A stretch of 64,000 nucleotides of DNA from Erwinia sorbitola (GTDB lineage: Bacteria > Pseudomonadota > Gammaproteobacteria > Enterobacterales > Enterobacteriaceae): NCBI RefSeq assembly GCF_009738185.1, contig NZ_CP046509.1, forward strand, positions 4,157,501-4,221,500. The letters run 5' to 3'. Positions 25,184 through 33,422 of the stretch are shown one piece after another. The translations under genes were made by a program, and so were the position numbers. The first letter of the stretch is position 1. Every line of letters begins with the position of its first letter. The notes below the pieces were generated by a model. It saw nothing but the letters and a program-made list of their open reading frames with translations. It made no database searches and was not told the origin of the DNA.

Positions 25184-27700
25184 TTATTCAAAAAAGAATT
25201 TTATCGCAGAGGGATCCATACCGTAATGTCCCTGAGTGTATCCCTCTTTATCGGTAACACCGCGGATTATTTTCCCGTCTTCGGTCTCAATACGATAGGA
25301 AATATAAGGTTTAGGCTCACCATCTTCCTTATCCATCACCTGAAAACGACCGTTCATAGCATTATGGAATTCCGGTTCGCGAATAGTTGCAGGTTCAAGC
25401 GCTCGCTCTAATGCTGCACCACCTCCCCATTTTATATCCTCACTCTTCAACTCTATCTTTCCCGGCGCGCCGATTTCAATCGCGCCATCTTTAATTTTGA
25501 TATAAGCACCACCGCTGGTCAGCGTTACTCCCTGAGCGGCATTAAGCACGATATCTTCGCTAACACTATTAATCTGCATACTCTTTTCTGATCGCAGCTG
25601 CATCATATCTGTCTGTGACTGAATATCAACCTTGCCGCATGCAGCATAGATTTTCATACCCATTTTTTGCGCAAACAGGCTGATGGCCTCACCGCTAGCT
25701 ACCGTGAACCTTTGAAAGATTGTCATATCCACGTTTTTACCTGCCGTTACCGTCACCGTCTTTCCGGCAGAAAGCTGGATATTTTTGGGGGTTACAATAC
25801 CGACTCCTGCCGGGGCAGTAGCCAGCAATCCCGCGCCCTTAAGCTGTTCGAGCATAGCGCTCAACTGCTGCTGCGAGGCTGTATCGGCATCCAGCACACC
25901 AGAAACACTGGCACTTTCAGCCAGTGATGCCACCAGCTTAAGGGCACTTTGGAGCTGTGCCACAGCTGCGTTCATTTCCAACATCAGACCCTGCGCTTTT
26001 GGCTGACTGTCTGCACTGATAAACACCCCTTTACCACCGCGCAGACTCAGCCAGTCATCCGTTCTCAGCTCCGCCCCTTCCCCCCTCAGCGCCCTGCCCG
26101 CATCCACGTTATGTCCCAGGTTAAGCTGCGTCTTGCCGCCGTATTCGGTACTGAGCTTGATATGCTCTTCACCACGCTTATCCTCCATACGCAGCTTGTT
26201 CAGCCCGGCTGTACGAATCACATTGCGCGTGTTGTTATCCGAGGTGACATGATCCGGGTGCCGCGAGTTGTGCAGCGCATGGGCAATATAGGGCCGATCC
26301 GGATCGCCCTCGTGGAAGGCGATTGCCACCTCAGTACCCTGAATAAGCGGAAAGTGCATCCCGTAGGTGTCGCCCCCGTAGGCCCGGGCCAGGCGTACCG
26401 GCATACTTTCATAGCCCTGCTCTTTATCATCACGGTCGGCGTCAAACTTCACCCAGTAGAGTCCGCTCTGATTAAGATGAGCGTAGCTGTCGTGGGCTTT
26501 GGCGCTGGTAACGCGCGCCATCAGTGTTCCGCTGATAACCGGCCGTGGTTTCGCCGCCGGCCGCCAGCAGCAGGTTTCACTGTAAGGTACCGCCTGCCAG
26601 GCGACCAGCAAGGCATCTTTGCGGCTGGCAGTGTAGTGTGCATGTACGATCACCATCCCGTCCTCCAGTGACGCAGGCAGGCTGCCACCGCTGATGGTCA
26701 GCACCTGTGCCGGGCTAAGAGTACTGTCCGAGCTTTTACCCCGGATGGCCGTCTGGGAGGACAGGTAGCGCTCGTGCTCCAGCCGCGCCCAAAAATTACC
26801 CGTCTCCGCAGCCGGGGATAATTTATCTCCCGCGCTCAGATGGCGTGCACGGTAGTGGTACACATCACCGTAGGTTGGCAACCCCTGATCGCCGTGGATT
26901 ATACTGGCGGCAGGAGTCAGCAGAATTTTGTTAGCATCGCGGTGGTTATAGTCACCGGCAGTAACGGATGCAGGCACCACCTTATGTTCGACGTTAATAT
27001 CCCACACCGAATCAGCGCCGTTATCACTGGTTCCGGACGGCTCCGTCAGCGGCAGGGTTTTATTAAACTGCCAGGCACTCTGTTCATCTGCCATATGCAG
27101 CACTTCGGTCTGGGTGTCTGGCTGAAGGGTGAAGAAGTAAAAAATCCCCACTTCGGCGAGCAGGCGCTGGATAAACGCCAGATCGCTTTCCTGGTACTGG
27201 TTTATCTGCTCGCGCTTAGGGTATTCCCCTTTCAGGATAAACTCATATTCCCAGTCTTTCAGGCCGTGTTCGCCAAGCACCTGTTTCACCACATCGGGTA
27301 CCGACTTATTGATAAAGAAGCGATGAGAGCGAAACTGTTTACCGAGCAGTGACAAAAAGGGTTCCAGAGTTATCTGCCAGGTGTACTGGTCTCTTGATTT
27401 GCTGACCCGTCTGAAGTTCGTCACCACGCCATGCACCACTTTCAACCCGGTCAGACCGAACAGAGGCCCGGTTCCCATAGTCAGCGTCCCAGGATGGCCG
27501 ATCATCTGTGCAGGGCTGATATCCTGATCCGGGCTGTTGAAAATAATGTCATAGCGGTACAGAGTGCTCATTCCTTCTGACCCGAAGAAATCCTCAACGT
27601 CTAGCGGGGAGCCGCAGGTAGGAATATCCAGGTAATAACGGTTCAGGGTGGTACCCCTGATTTCTGATACGAACTTTTGTAACTTTTCAGACAGGCTCAT
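25184..27700 (-). CDS. vgrG: T6SS spike protein VgrG (TssI) with C-terminal extension
   Basis: An 838-residue VgrG. The gp27-like base is present (GMSTLYRYDIIFNSPDQDI, QYQESDLAFIQRLLAEVGIFYFF), followed by the OB-fold/gp5 region (GTLMARVTSAKAHDSYAHL, VRLARAYGGDTYGMHFPL, GTEVAIAFHEGDPDRPYI), then the beta-helix needle. After the needle come about 60 residues (EDGEPKPYISYRIETEDG ... KEGYTQGHYGMDPSAIKFFF) that look like a transthyretin-like adaptor domain rather than a toxin. AAGGAG precedes the ATG at 27700. Such extensions often hold a partner effector, here presumably the 747-residue protein encoded next. Confidence 0.9.
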   Translation of the reverse strand: MSLSEKLQKFVSEIRGTTLNRYYLDIPTCGSPLDVEDFFGSEGMSTLYRYDIIFNSPDQDISPAQMIGHPGTLTMGTGPLFGLTGLKVVHGVVTNFRRVSKSRDQYTWQITLEPFLSLLGKQFRSHRFFINKSVPDVVKQVLGEHGLKDWEYEFILKGEYPKREQINQYQESDLAFIQRLLAEVGIFYFFTLQPDTQTEVLHMADEQSAWQFNKTLPLTEPSGTSDNGADSVWDINVEHKVVPASVTAGDYNHRDANKILLTPAASIIHGDQGLPTYGDVYHYRARHLSAGDKLSPAAETGNFWARLEHERYLSSQTAIRGKSSDSTLSPAQVLTISGGSLPASLEDGMVIVHAHYTASRKDALLVAWQAVPYSETCCWRPAAKPRPVISGTLMARVTSAKAHDSYAHLNQSGLYWVKFDADRDDKEQGYESMPVRLARAYGGDTYGMHFPLIQGTEVAIAFHEGDPDRPYIAHALHNSRHPDHVTSDNNTRNVIRTAGLNKLRMEDKRGEEHIKLSTEYGGKTQLNLGHNVDAGRALRGEGAELRTDDWLSLRGGKGVFISADSQPKAQGLMLEMNAAVAQLQSALKLVASLAESASVSGVLDADTASQQQLSAMLEQLKGAGLLATAPAGVGIVTPKNIQLSAGKTVTVTAGKNVDMTIFQRFTVASGEAISLFAQKMGMKIYAACGKVDIQSQTDMMQLRSEKSMQINSVSEDIVLNAAQGVTLTSGGAYIKIKDGAIEIGAPGKIELKSEDIKWGGGAALERALEPATIREPEFHNAMNGRFQVMDKEDGEPKPYISYRIETEDGKIIRGVTDKEGYTQGHYGMDPSAIKFFFE

Positions 27701-27721
27701 GTTCTTGCTCCTTAGCAACAC

Positions 27722-28226
27722 TCATCGTTTCCATAACAATGTCGGACGGATATTTAATATGTAAACAAATGGCCTTTACCTCAGCGTCTCATTTTGGCCA
27801 GGCTTAAAATTATGAATCTCGTTGTCCGCCAGCTCTATACCTGCCACTACCCTATCGGGCCTGCTCTCATATTTTTTCGACGTGAGCACATAGCCCAAAA
27901 TAAACAGCCCTTACTCAGGGAATGGATAAAATAGTTTTACACGAGAAATAATATATACCCAGTAAAACATTCCTTTTAAAAAACGGAAATACTAATATTA
28001 AAAATAGAATATAGTCATTACACTTCAGATTTAATTTATTCCCCCCCCTTAAGTAAAAATTTAACTTTCAGATTTTTTCGGTTCATAATAGAAAATTAAG
28101 CCGATACCAGAGAGAGTATTTACAGCACCATTTTATGCTCATTTCACGCATAACCTCCTGTATGGCGGGATGAACTCCGGCCATCTACCCAACAGCTTTC
28201 AACCCGCCGCCTGGGTTATTATGATA
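27722..28226. other. AT-rich noncoding stretch upstream of vgrG
   Basis: Just over 500 bases with no credible gene in any frame. The part from about 27930 to 28100 is strongly AT-rich with runs of A and T. It is the natural place for a promoter for the vgrG-effector-lipoprotein genes and for the end of the preceding membrane gene. A short hairpin with AACCC and GGGTT arms lies near 28193-28218, just beyond the preceding gene's stop. I see no recognisable relic of a coding gene in it. Confidence 0.5.
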
Positions 28227-29309
28227 TCAATCCGGCACACTTAATTTATCATGTTCCTGATCTGCCGCCCGTACCCTGGCCCGCAGCCGTTCAACCGCCC
28301 CGGTCTGGCGCAGATACAGGGCGTTATATTCCTCCAGCGGCTGATTGGCCAGCACGTACTGCCAGACATTCGCCGGGTTGTTCGCCGCGCTGACGCTGAC
28401 CGGATCGTCCGGATCGACCCTGCACGCCTCCTCCACCTCTTCCGGCCAGCGCGGGATTTTGCTGCTGCGCATGGCGATAAAGCGGGCAACGCTGCCCAGC
28501 AGAAACAGCGGGAACGCCAGTGCCATAAGAGGCCACTGCAGACGCGACTCCATGCGCACCATATACTGCAGGCCGAACAGGTAGCTCTCCCTTTTCTCCG
28601 CCACCGGCGGGCACAGCACGATGATATCGGCCAGGTCATTCAGGCACTCATCCACCTCCATATAGCTGCGCACAAACGCCCAGTTATTCACCAGCTCACG
28701 GCGCGTGCAGGAAAAACCCAGGCTGAAGGTATCGGTAACCGTGATGCCGTCATCCGCAAGTATATGGCCGTCAATGCTCCACTCCGGCATTGCTCCCGGC
28801 CCGGAGCAGCCCCGGGTAAAGAATACGTCCCGCCAGGGAACGGAGAGAGTGGTTCCGTCCACTTTAAAGACGTGCACCATCCTGGTTTTACGGTTAAAAC
28901 GTACCGGATAGTGGGTCCAGGTAAACCAGGATTTACGCAAAAATATAAAAGCATAAATAGCCATCGCCATAGACACTGGGATAAACATAAAAACAGATAA
29001 TAAAATCATGGTTAGCGATGCTGAGTGACTAAAAATATCAATAATAAGCAAAATAATAACACATACTGCTACTGTGAATGGGATAAGCGACATTATAAAA
29101 ACAAATAAATCAGGCATACCGCGGTCGCTGTAATACTTATCCACCAGTTCCAGATAGGTGGAGTTCATCTTTATAACGATCGTATCATCCAGCGCGAGGG
29201 AATCCGCGGTATCCATACCAGAAAAATCCTGCCGCAGCTGGTATTTAATATCATCTTCGCTCAGCGGGCGGTTGAGCTTAAATGGCGTGTAAAGTCCGGT
29301 ATAGTTCAT
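28227..29309 (-). CDS. T6SS-linked membrane protein, DUF6708-like (candidate orphan immunity)
   Basis: A 360-residue protein with hydrophobic segments at about residues 67-90 and 98-122 (FVFIMSLIPFTVAVCVIILLIID, MILLSVFMFIPVSMAMAIYAF). A soluble domain contains SWFTWTHYPVRFNRKTRMVHVF and VPWRDVFF, and a third membrane segment lies near residue 258 (WPLMALAFPLFLLGSVARFI). The HYPVRFNRKTRMVYVFR-type pattern is what I associate with DUF6708 proteins next to T6SS effector genes; this is from memory. The ATG directly abuts the stop codon of the preceding chimeric reading frame (TAGATG). With that partner reduced to a remnant, it looks like an immunity gene kept after its effector was lost. Base composition is uneven: GC-rich 3' part, AT-rich 5' part. 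Confidence 0.6.
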   Translation of the reverse strand: MNYTGLYTPFKLNRPLSEDDIKYQLRQDFSGMDTADSLALDDTIVIKMNSTYLELVDKYYSDRGMPDLFVFIMSLIPFTVAVCVIILLIIDIFSHSASLTMILLSVFMFIPVSMAMAIYAFIFLRKSWFTWTHYPVRFNRKTRMVHVFKVDGTTLSVPWRDVFFTRGCSGPGAMPEWSIDGHILADDGITVTDTFSLGFSCTRRELVNNWAFVRSYMEVDECLNDLADIIVLCPPVAEKRESYLFGLQYMVRMESRLQWPLMALAFPLFLLGSVARFIAMRSSKIPRWPEEVEEACRVDPDDPVSVSAANNPANVWQYVLANQPLEEYNALYLRQTGAVERLRARVRAADQEHDKLSVPD

Positions 29310-29684
29310 CTAGTATTCTCCAGATTCTAATGCTGTACTGAGTTCTTCAAGTTCAATTGCACTGGTGGGCCAGATTTCTGGAATCGCTCCGTCTCCAGGG
29401 GGTATTTTTCGCCACAGGCAGCTCATTAACCAAAGTTGAATATCATTTTTAATATTCAGAGCCAGATACAGTGCTGAACCGAGCATCAGCACAACTGCGA
29501 TAATAATCAAAACAGGAACTAACGTTATTTTTAAAATAAAGGCAAAAAAGAGCCCCCCCGCGTAGGGCCGCGCCTGGCGTACCCACAGACTCTCAAAGCC
29601 GGAATTCCAGCCGTCGCGGTCAATATGCCCGTAGGGGTCGTTCACCCTGGTACTGGTCACCCGGGCAGGCAGCGTGCCTGACAT
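29310..29684 (-). pseudogene. Chimeric ORF: vgrG remnant fused to an effector-like membrane tail
   Basis: A 124-codon open frame. Residues 1-44 (SGTLPARVTSTRVNDPYGHI, then GFESLWVRQARPYAGG) are a shortened piece of VgrG that corresponds to two separate blocks of the intact VgrG in this window. Residues 45-124 are unrelated: a long hydrophobic stretch, then IQLWLMSCLWRKIPPGD and IWPTSAIELEELSTALES. That tail resembles the extreme C-terminus (LQ-W-L-xx-C motif, then a Glu/Leu helix) of colicin-like T6SS effectors of the BTH_I2691/VasX kind. I read it as the join left by deletions between vgrG and its effector gene. It could still be translated as a small membrane protein. Confidence 0.6.
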
Positions 29685-29941
29685 GGCCGGCGGCGGCGAC
29701 GGGTGATAAAGGTCAGGTCATCTTCGCCATACTGCATCACCTGTTCGCGGCGCGGGTAGTCGCCGTTCAGCGTAAAGAGGAAGTCCTGCCCGCGCATCCC
29801 GTGGCGCTCACGCAGGATTTTTCCACAATCTGCGGCACCGACATATCCTGATAAATGGCGTTCTGATGGCTGCGCCGTGCAGCCGCACACCGCCAGCAGA
29901 TGGTGGCTGTGGTTAAAAAAAGGCTGAGGGTTGGTACTCAT
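29553..29941 (-). pseudogene. Degenerate vgrG relic with internal deletions and a frameshift
   Basis: The frame starting at 29941 reads as a VgrG N-terminus (NPQPFFNHSHHLLAV) and then jumps to a later region. QNAIYQDMSVPQIVEK is present in another frame at about 29828-29875. One A missing from the GAAAAATCC run near 29820 then shifts to ILRERHGMRGQDFLFTLNGD and YGEDDLTFITR. At about 29690 it jumps again to the SGTLPARVTS block. At least two deletions and one frameshift are therefore needed. The sequence belongs to a different VgrG subfamily from the intact gene, so it is not a recent duplicate. It follows clpV by 11 bases. Confidence 0.8.
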
Positions 29942-29952
29942 TTTTCACCTTC

Positions 29953-32607
29953 CTATGTGTTATCGAACTCCAGCACAATTCCTTCTTCCTGATCCCAGCC
30001 CAGCGTCAGCCGCTGCGGCTTCTGCCCCGCCGCTATCTGTTGCAGCAGCTGCTGGCTTAACACCGGCAGGATCTGCTGGTTCAGCAGGCTGTCGATATTT
30101 CGCGCTCCGCTGTCCGGCAGCAGGCAGGCGGCGGTCAGGGTATCGTAGAGCGCTTCATCAATGATGGTGTCCAGCCCGTAGTGGCGTTGCAGGCGTCTTG
30201 CCACCTGCCCCAGCTTCATGCTAACGATCATACGCATGGCCTCTTCTGCCAGCGGGCGGTAGATCACCGTCTGGAAACGCGCCAGCAGCGCGGGCTGGAA
30301 GTGATCGCGCAGAAGAGGACGTAGCAGCTCCTGCAAATCCCCTTCCGTGGCTGCCGGGTTCTCCTCCAGCAGCTGCATCAGATGATCGCTGCCAAGGTTG
30401 GAGGTCATCAGAATAACCGTGTTGCGGAAGTCGATTTCACGGCCTTCGCCATCGCGCATAAAGCCGCGATCAAATACCTGATAGAACAGGTTCAGCACGT
30501 CGCGATGGGCCTTTTCCACTTCATCGAGCAGCACAACACTATACGGACGTCTGCGTACAGCCTCAGTAAGAATGCCACCCTGGCCATAGCCGACGTAGCC
30601 GGGCGGTGAGCCTTTCAGCTGGGAAACGGTGTGTGCTTCCTGGTATTCAGAGAGGTTGATGGTGATAAGTGATTTTTCGCCGCCGTACAGCACCTCTGCC
30701 AGCGCCAGCGCACTTTCAGTTTTACCGGTACCGCTTGGCCCCACCAGCAGGAAGACGCCCTGTGGCCCGTTATCTGCGGTCAGCCCGGTTTTAGCCGCAC
30801 GCAGGCGCCGGGCGATGGCATTTAGCGCGGCCGGCTGCCCCACCACGCGTGTTTCCATCTGCTGTTGCAGGGTAAGCAGCCCGGTCTGCTCATCTTTCAG
30901 CAGGCTGGAGAGTGGTACGCCTGTCCAGTCAGCCACCACCCCGGCGACCATCCGCACATCAACATCCAGCCCGGTCAGCGGATTACCCTGCTGAACGCTC
31001 AGGAGCTGATGGCGCAGATCGCCAATATTCTGCTCATTATCAGGGTTGCTGCGGCAGGCGAGCAGCATCTGCATAATCTCTTTTTCCTGCGCATACTGCG
31101 CTTCCAGCCGCTGTAATGCCGCGCCGATCTCAGCGCTCTGCTGTTCAATCTGCGCCAGACGATCGCCATGCGTTATACCCTCAAGGACGGCATCCTCAAG
31201 CAGCGCCTGCTGTTCCATCGCCAGCGATGCGGTCTGCGCCCGCAGGGATGTCAGGCTTTCAGGCAGGGTATCCAGACTCATGCGCACGCGGGCGCTGGCG
31301 GTATCCAGCAGATCTACTGCCTTATCAGGCAGCTGACGCCCGGTGAGGTAGCGGCGCGACAGAGTGACCGCTGCTTTTACTGCCGCGTCGGTAATATGTA
31401 CGCCATGATGCAGCGCATAGCGCGACTTCAGGCCGCGCAACATCAGGCAGGCAGCTTCGTCGTCCGGTTCGTCAACTTTCACTATCTGAAAACGGCGCTC
31501 CAGCGCAGCATCCTTCTCAAAATACTGTTTGTATTCGCTCCAGGTGGTGGCTGCGATGGTGCGCAGTTCACCGCGTGCCAGTGCCGGTTTGAGCAGGTTG
31601 GCGGCATCCGCCCCGCCCGCCTGGTTGCCCGCGCCGATAATGGTGTGGGCTTCATCGATGAACAGCAGTACCGGTTCAGGCGACTGCTGAACCGCCTCAA
31701 TGACGTTCTTCAGGCGTTGTTCAAACTCGCCTTTGACCCCGGCTCCCGCCTGCAACAGCCCCAGATCCAGGGTACGCACGCTGACGGTTTTCAGGCTATC
31801 CGGCACGTTGCCATCCGCAACGCGCAGCGCCAGCCCCTCCACCAGCGCGGTTTTACCCACGCCCGGCTCACCGACCAGAATCGGGTTGTTCTTACGACGG
31901 CGCGAGAGGATATCGACCATCTGGCGGATCTCATTATCACGGCCAAATACCGGGTCAATCTGCTGCGCACGCGCCCTGGCGGTGAGGTCGAGGGTGAACC
32001 TGTCCAGCGCCGCCAGTAAGCCGTCAGTCAGGTTGCGGCCCGTGGAAGTATCATCACTGGCCGGGGCGGCGGCCGTCGCGGTTTCGCCCGGCGCTGAAGA
32101 CGTACGGTGCAGGTTCTCCTGCTGCTGTACTTCCGGGCGTTCGTCCGACTGTGCATCCAGCAGCGGGCGCAAGCGTTCAAGCTGTGTACGTCGGAGGCTC
32201 AACAGCGGCCACAGCCCATCGCAGACCACCAGAGACGGTTGCGCGATCAGCGCCGCCAGCAGGTGATGGCTGCGGATCTGCGCGTCGTCATCCTCAAGGG
32301 AAGCAATCAGCCACGCCTGCCTGATCAGATTCACCAGCGAGTCCGCCAGCGCGGGGCGGGTACGTACCGAGCACGGCAGATTATCGAGCCAGCCCAGCAG
32401 ATCCTGCCAGATCCCATCCACGTCCCATTCGTAGCGACGCGCCAGCACGGTGATATCACCCTCGCCCTGCTCCAGCAACTTCAGCAGCCAGTGCTCAATG
32501 CAGATTTCACTATGAGCGCGGGTCTGGCACAGCGATGCGGCGGCCTCCAGCGCCCCGGCGCAGAACGGGTTAAGACGGCGTAACAGGACGGCTGACTGAT
32601 GTTCCAT
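29953..32607 (-). CDS. clpV: T6SS AAA+ ATPase ClpV (TssH)
   Basis: An 884-residue ClpB/ClpV-type unfoldase that recycles contracted TssBC sheaths. The N-terminal domain (MEHQSAVLLRRLNPFCAGAL ... EICIEHWLLKLLEQGEGD) is typical. AAA1 carries GEPGVGKTA near residue 245, with VLLFIDEAHTIIGAG; AAA2 has GPSGTGKTE near 620 and VVLLDEVEKAH. The start is placed at the ATG at 32607, preceded by AAAGAGAT; the frame is open for 63 codons further upstream but that part reads through the hcp terminator region. It lies 320 bases downstream of hcp, separated by terminator-like hairpins, so it may have its own promoter or depend on read-through. Confidence 0.95.
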   Translation of the reverse strand: MEHQSAVLLRRLNPFCAGALEAAASLCQTRAHSEICIEHWLLKLLEQGEGDITVLARRYEWDVDGIWQDLLGWLDNLPCSVRTRPALADSLVNLIRQAWLIASLEDDDAQIRSHHLLAALIAQPSLVVCDGLWPLLSLRRTQLERLRPLLDAQSDERPEVQQQENLHRTSSAPGETATAAAPASDDTSTGRNLTDGLLAALDRFTLDLTARARAQQIDPVFGRDNEIRQMVDILSRRRKNNPILVGEPGVGKTALVEGLALRVADGNVPDSLKTVSVRTLDLGLLQAGAGVKGEFEQRLKNVIEAVQQSPEPVLLFIDEAHTIIGAGNQAGGADAANLLKPALARGELRTIAATTWSEYKQYFEKDAALERRFQIVKVDEPDDEAACLMLRGLKSRYALHHGVHITDAAVKAAVTLSRRYLTGRQLPDKAVDLLDTASARVRMSLDTLPESLTSLRAQTASLAMEQQALLEDAVLEGITHGDRLAQIEQQSAEIGAALQRLEAQYAQEKEIMQMLLACRSNPDNEQNIGDLRHQLLSVQQGNPLTGLDVDVRMVAGVVADWTGVPLSSLLKDEQTGLLTLQQQMETRVVGQPAALNAIARRLRAAKTGLTADNGPQGVFLLVGPSGTGKTESALALAEVLYGGEKSLITINLSEYQEAHTVSQLKGSPPGYVGYGQGGILTEAVRRRPYSVVLLDEVEKAHRDVLNLFYQVFDRGFMRDGEGREIDFRNTVILMTSNLGSDHLMQLLEENPAATEGDLQELLRPLLRDHFQPALLARFQTVIYRPLAEEAMRMIVSMKLGQVARRLQRHYGLDTIIDEALYDTLTAACLLPDSGARNIDSLLNQQILPVLSQQLLQQIAAGQKPQRLTLGWDQEEGIVLEFDNT

Positions 32608-32740
32608 ATCTCTTTTCTCTATACGTAAGTGACTCAGATTCAGGCACGCTACCGCCCATCGCTGTAAACCAAAGCGCATCAGGTCTGGGTGATTAACGGC
32701 GTGTTTTTGTTTTCTCAGCGGCCACGTCAGTAGCGGCTCA

Positions 32741-32814
32741 GTAAACAAAAACAGCAGGCGGCGAACCGCCCACTGCGGGGTGTTACCCTGAATCATTCGC
32801 GCCCCTCATGGGGC
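32741..32814 (-). terminator. Terminator hairpins downstream of hcp
   Basis: On the minus strand the main hairpin (32752-32775) has GGGCGG and CCGCC arms around a TTCG loop, about 10 pairs in all, and is followed by TTTTTGTTT, a textbook intrinsic terminator. A second hairpin (GCCCC-TCAT-GGGGC, 32801-32814) precedes it. A third weaker pair (CCCGGAG at 32851, CTCCGGG at 32873) lies closer to hcp. They would limit read-through from the highly expressed hcp into clpV. Confidence 0.75.
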
Positions 32815-32927
32815 CTGGTTTGGTGCAGTCAGGCGGCAGGCGGGCGACTCCCCGGAGCACGGCAAACGCGGTCTCCGGGATAAGCAAACCTCGCGAACCT
32901 GACTGCGGCGCGACACTGACGGATAAC

Positions 32928-33419
32928 TTAGGCGGTAGTACGTTCGTTCCAGGAGTCGGAATGAATAATGTTGCCGTCTTTGTAGGTCCAGGTGATTTTT
33001 TCGTAGCGCAGTTCAATACGCTCAAGGTGGTTATGTTTCTCTTTCGAAACATCCTTGATGTCGTGCATCAGCGGGGCCACTTTCACCAGCTTGACGTTCT
33101 CCAGGGTGGTGTTGAAGTACTCCACCTCCTGGCCCGCGTCATTGATGCGATACCATTTGAACTCGGCGGATTTCAAGGTCTGACCGGTGGTCACCGCTTT
33201 GTAGAGGTAGGGGCTGGAGGAGTCGATCTCTTTGGTGAACAGGAACGGCGTATGGACGCGGGTGCCCGTCAGCTTACCGGTGTTGTTATCGGTCGGGATG
33301 TACAGGTTATGTTCCTGCGCTACCACTTCGATGCTGCCTTCACGGTCTTTTACGTCTACGGATCCTTTAATGTCCGCGCCGCCGTCATCTTTCAGCCAGA
33401 GGTATACTGGAATAGCCAT
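32928..33419 (-). CDS. hcp: T6SS tube protein Hcp (TssD)
   Basis: A 163-residue Hcp1-family protein, the ring-forming tube subunit. Family blocks are visible: MAIPVYLWLKDDGGADIKG, HTPFLFTKEIDSSSPYLYKA, LKSAEFKWYRIN, EVEYFNTTLENVKLV, and the terminal HLERIELRYEKITWTYKDGN. No C-terminal effector domain is attached. The ATG is 3 bases after the stop of the OmpA-domain gene and has an AGGAGAATTAAAAC leader. It is followed by strong hairpins, which fits separate high expression of hcp. Confidence 0.95.
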   Translation of the reverse strand: MAIPVYLWLKDDGGADIKGSVDVKDREGSIEVVAQEHNLYIPTDNNTGKLTGTRVHTPFLFTKEIDSSSPYLYKAVTTGQTLKSAEFKWYRINDAGQEVEYFNTTLENVKLVKVAPLMHDIKDVSKEKHNHLERIELRYEKITWTYKDGNIIHSDSWNERTTA

Positions 33420-33422
33420 GTT

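Noticed and set aside
28251..29000. Open frame of 249 codons on the plus strand
   Set aside because: It is entirely antisense to the 360-aa membrane protein gene, has an arginine- and histidine-rich composition typical of antisense frames in GC-rich genes, and no ribosome site or family feature.
31168..32019. Open frame of 283 codons on the plus strand inside clpV
   Set aside because: Antisense to well-conserved ClpV sequence, so a shadow frame.
32608..32796. Longer ClpV beginning 63 codons upstream
   Set aside because: That part reads through the hcp terminator hairpin and has no similarity to ClpV N-termini; the ATG at 32607 has a ribosome site.
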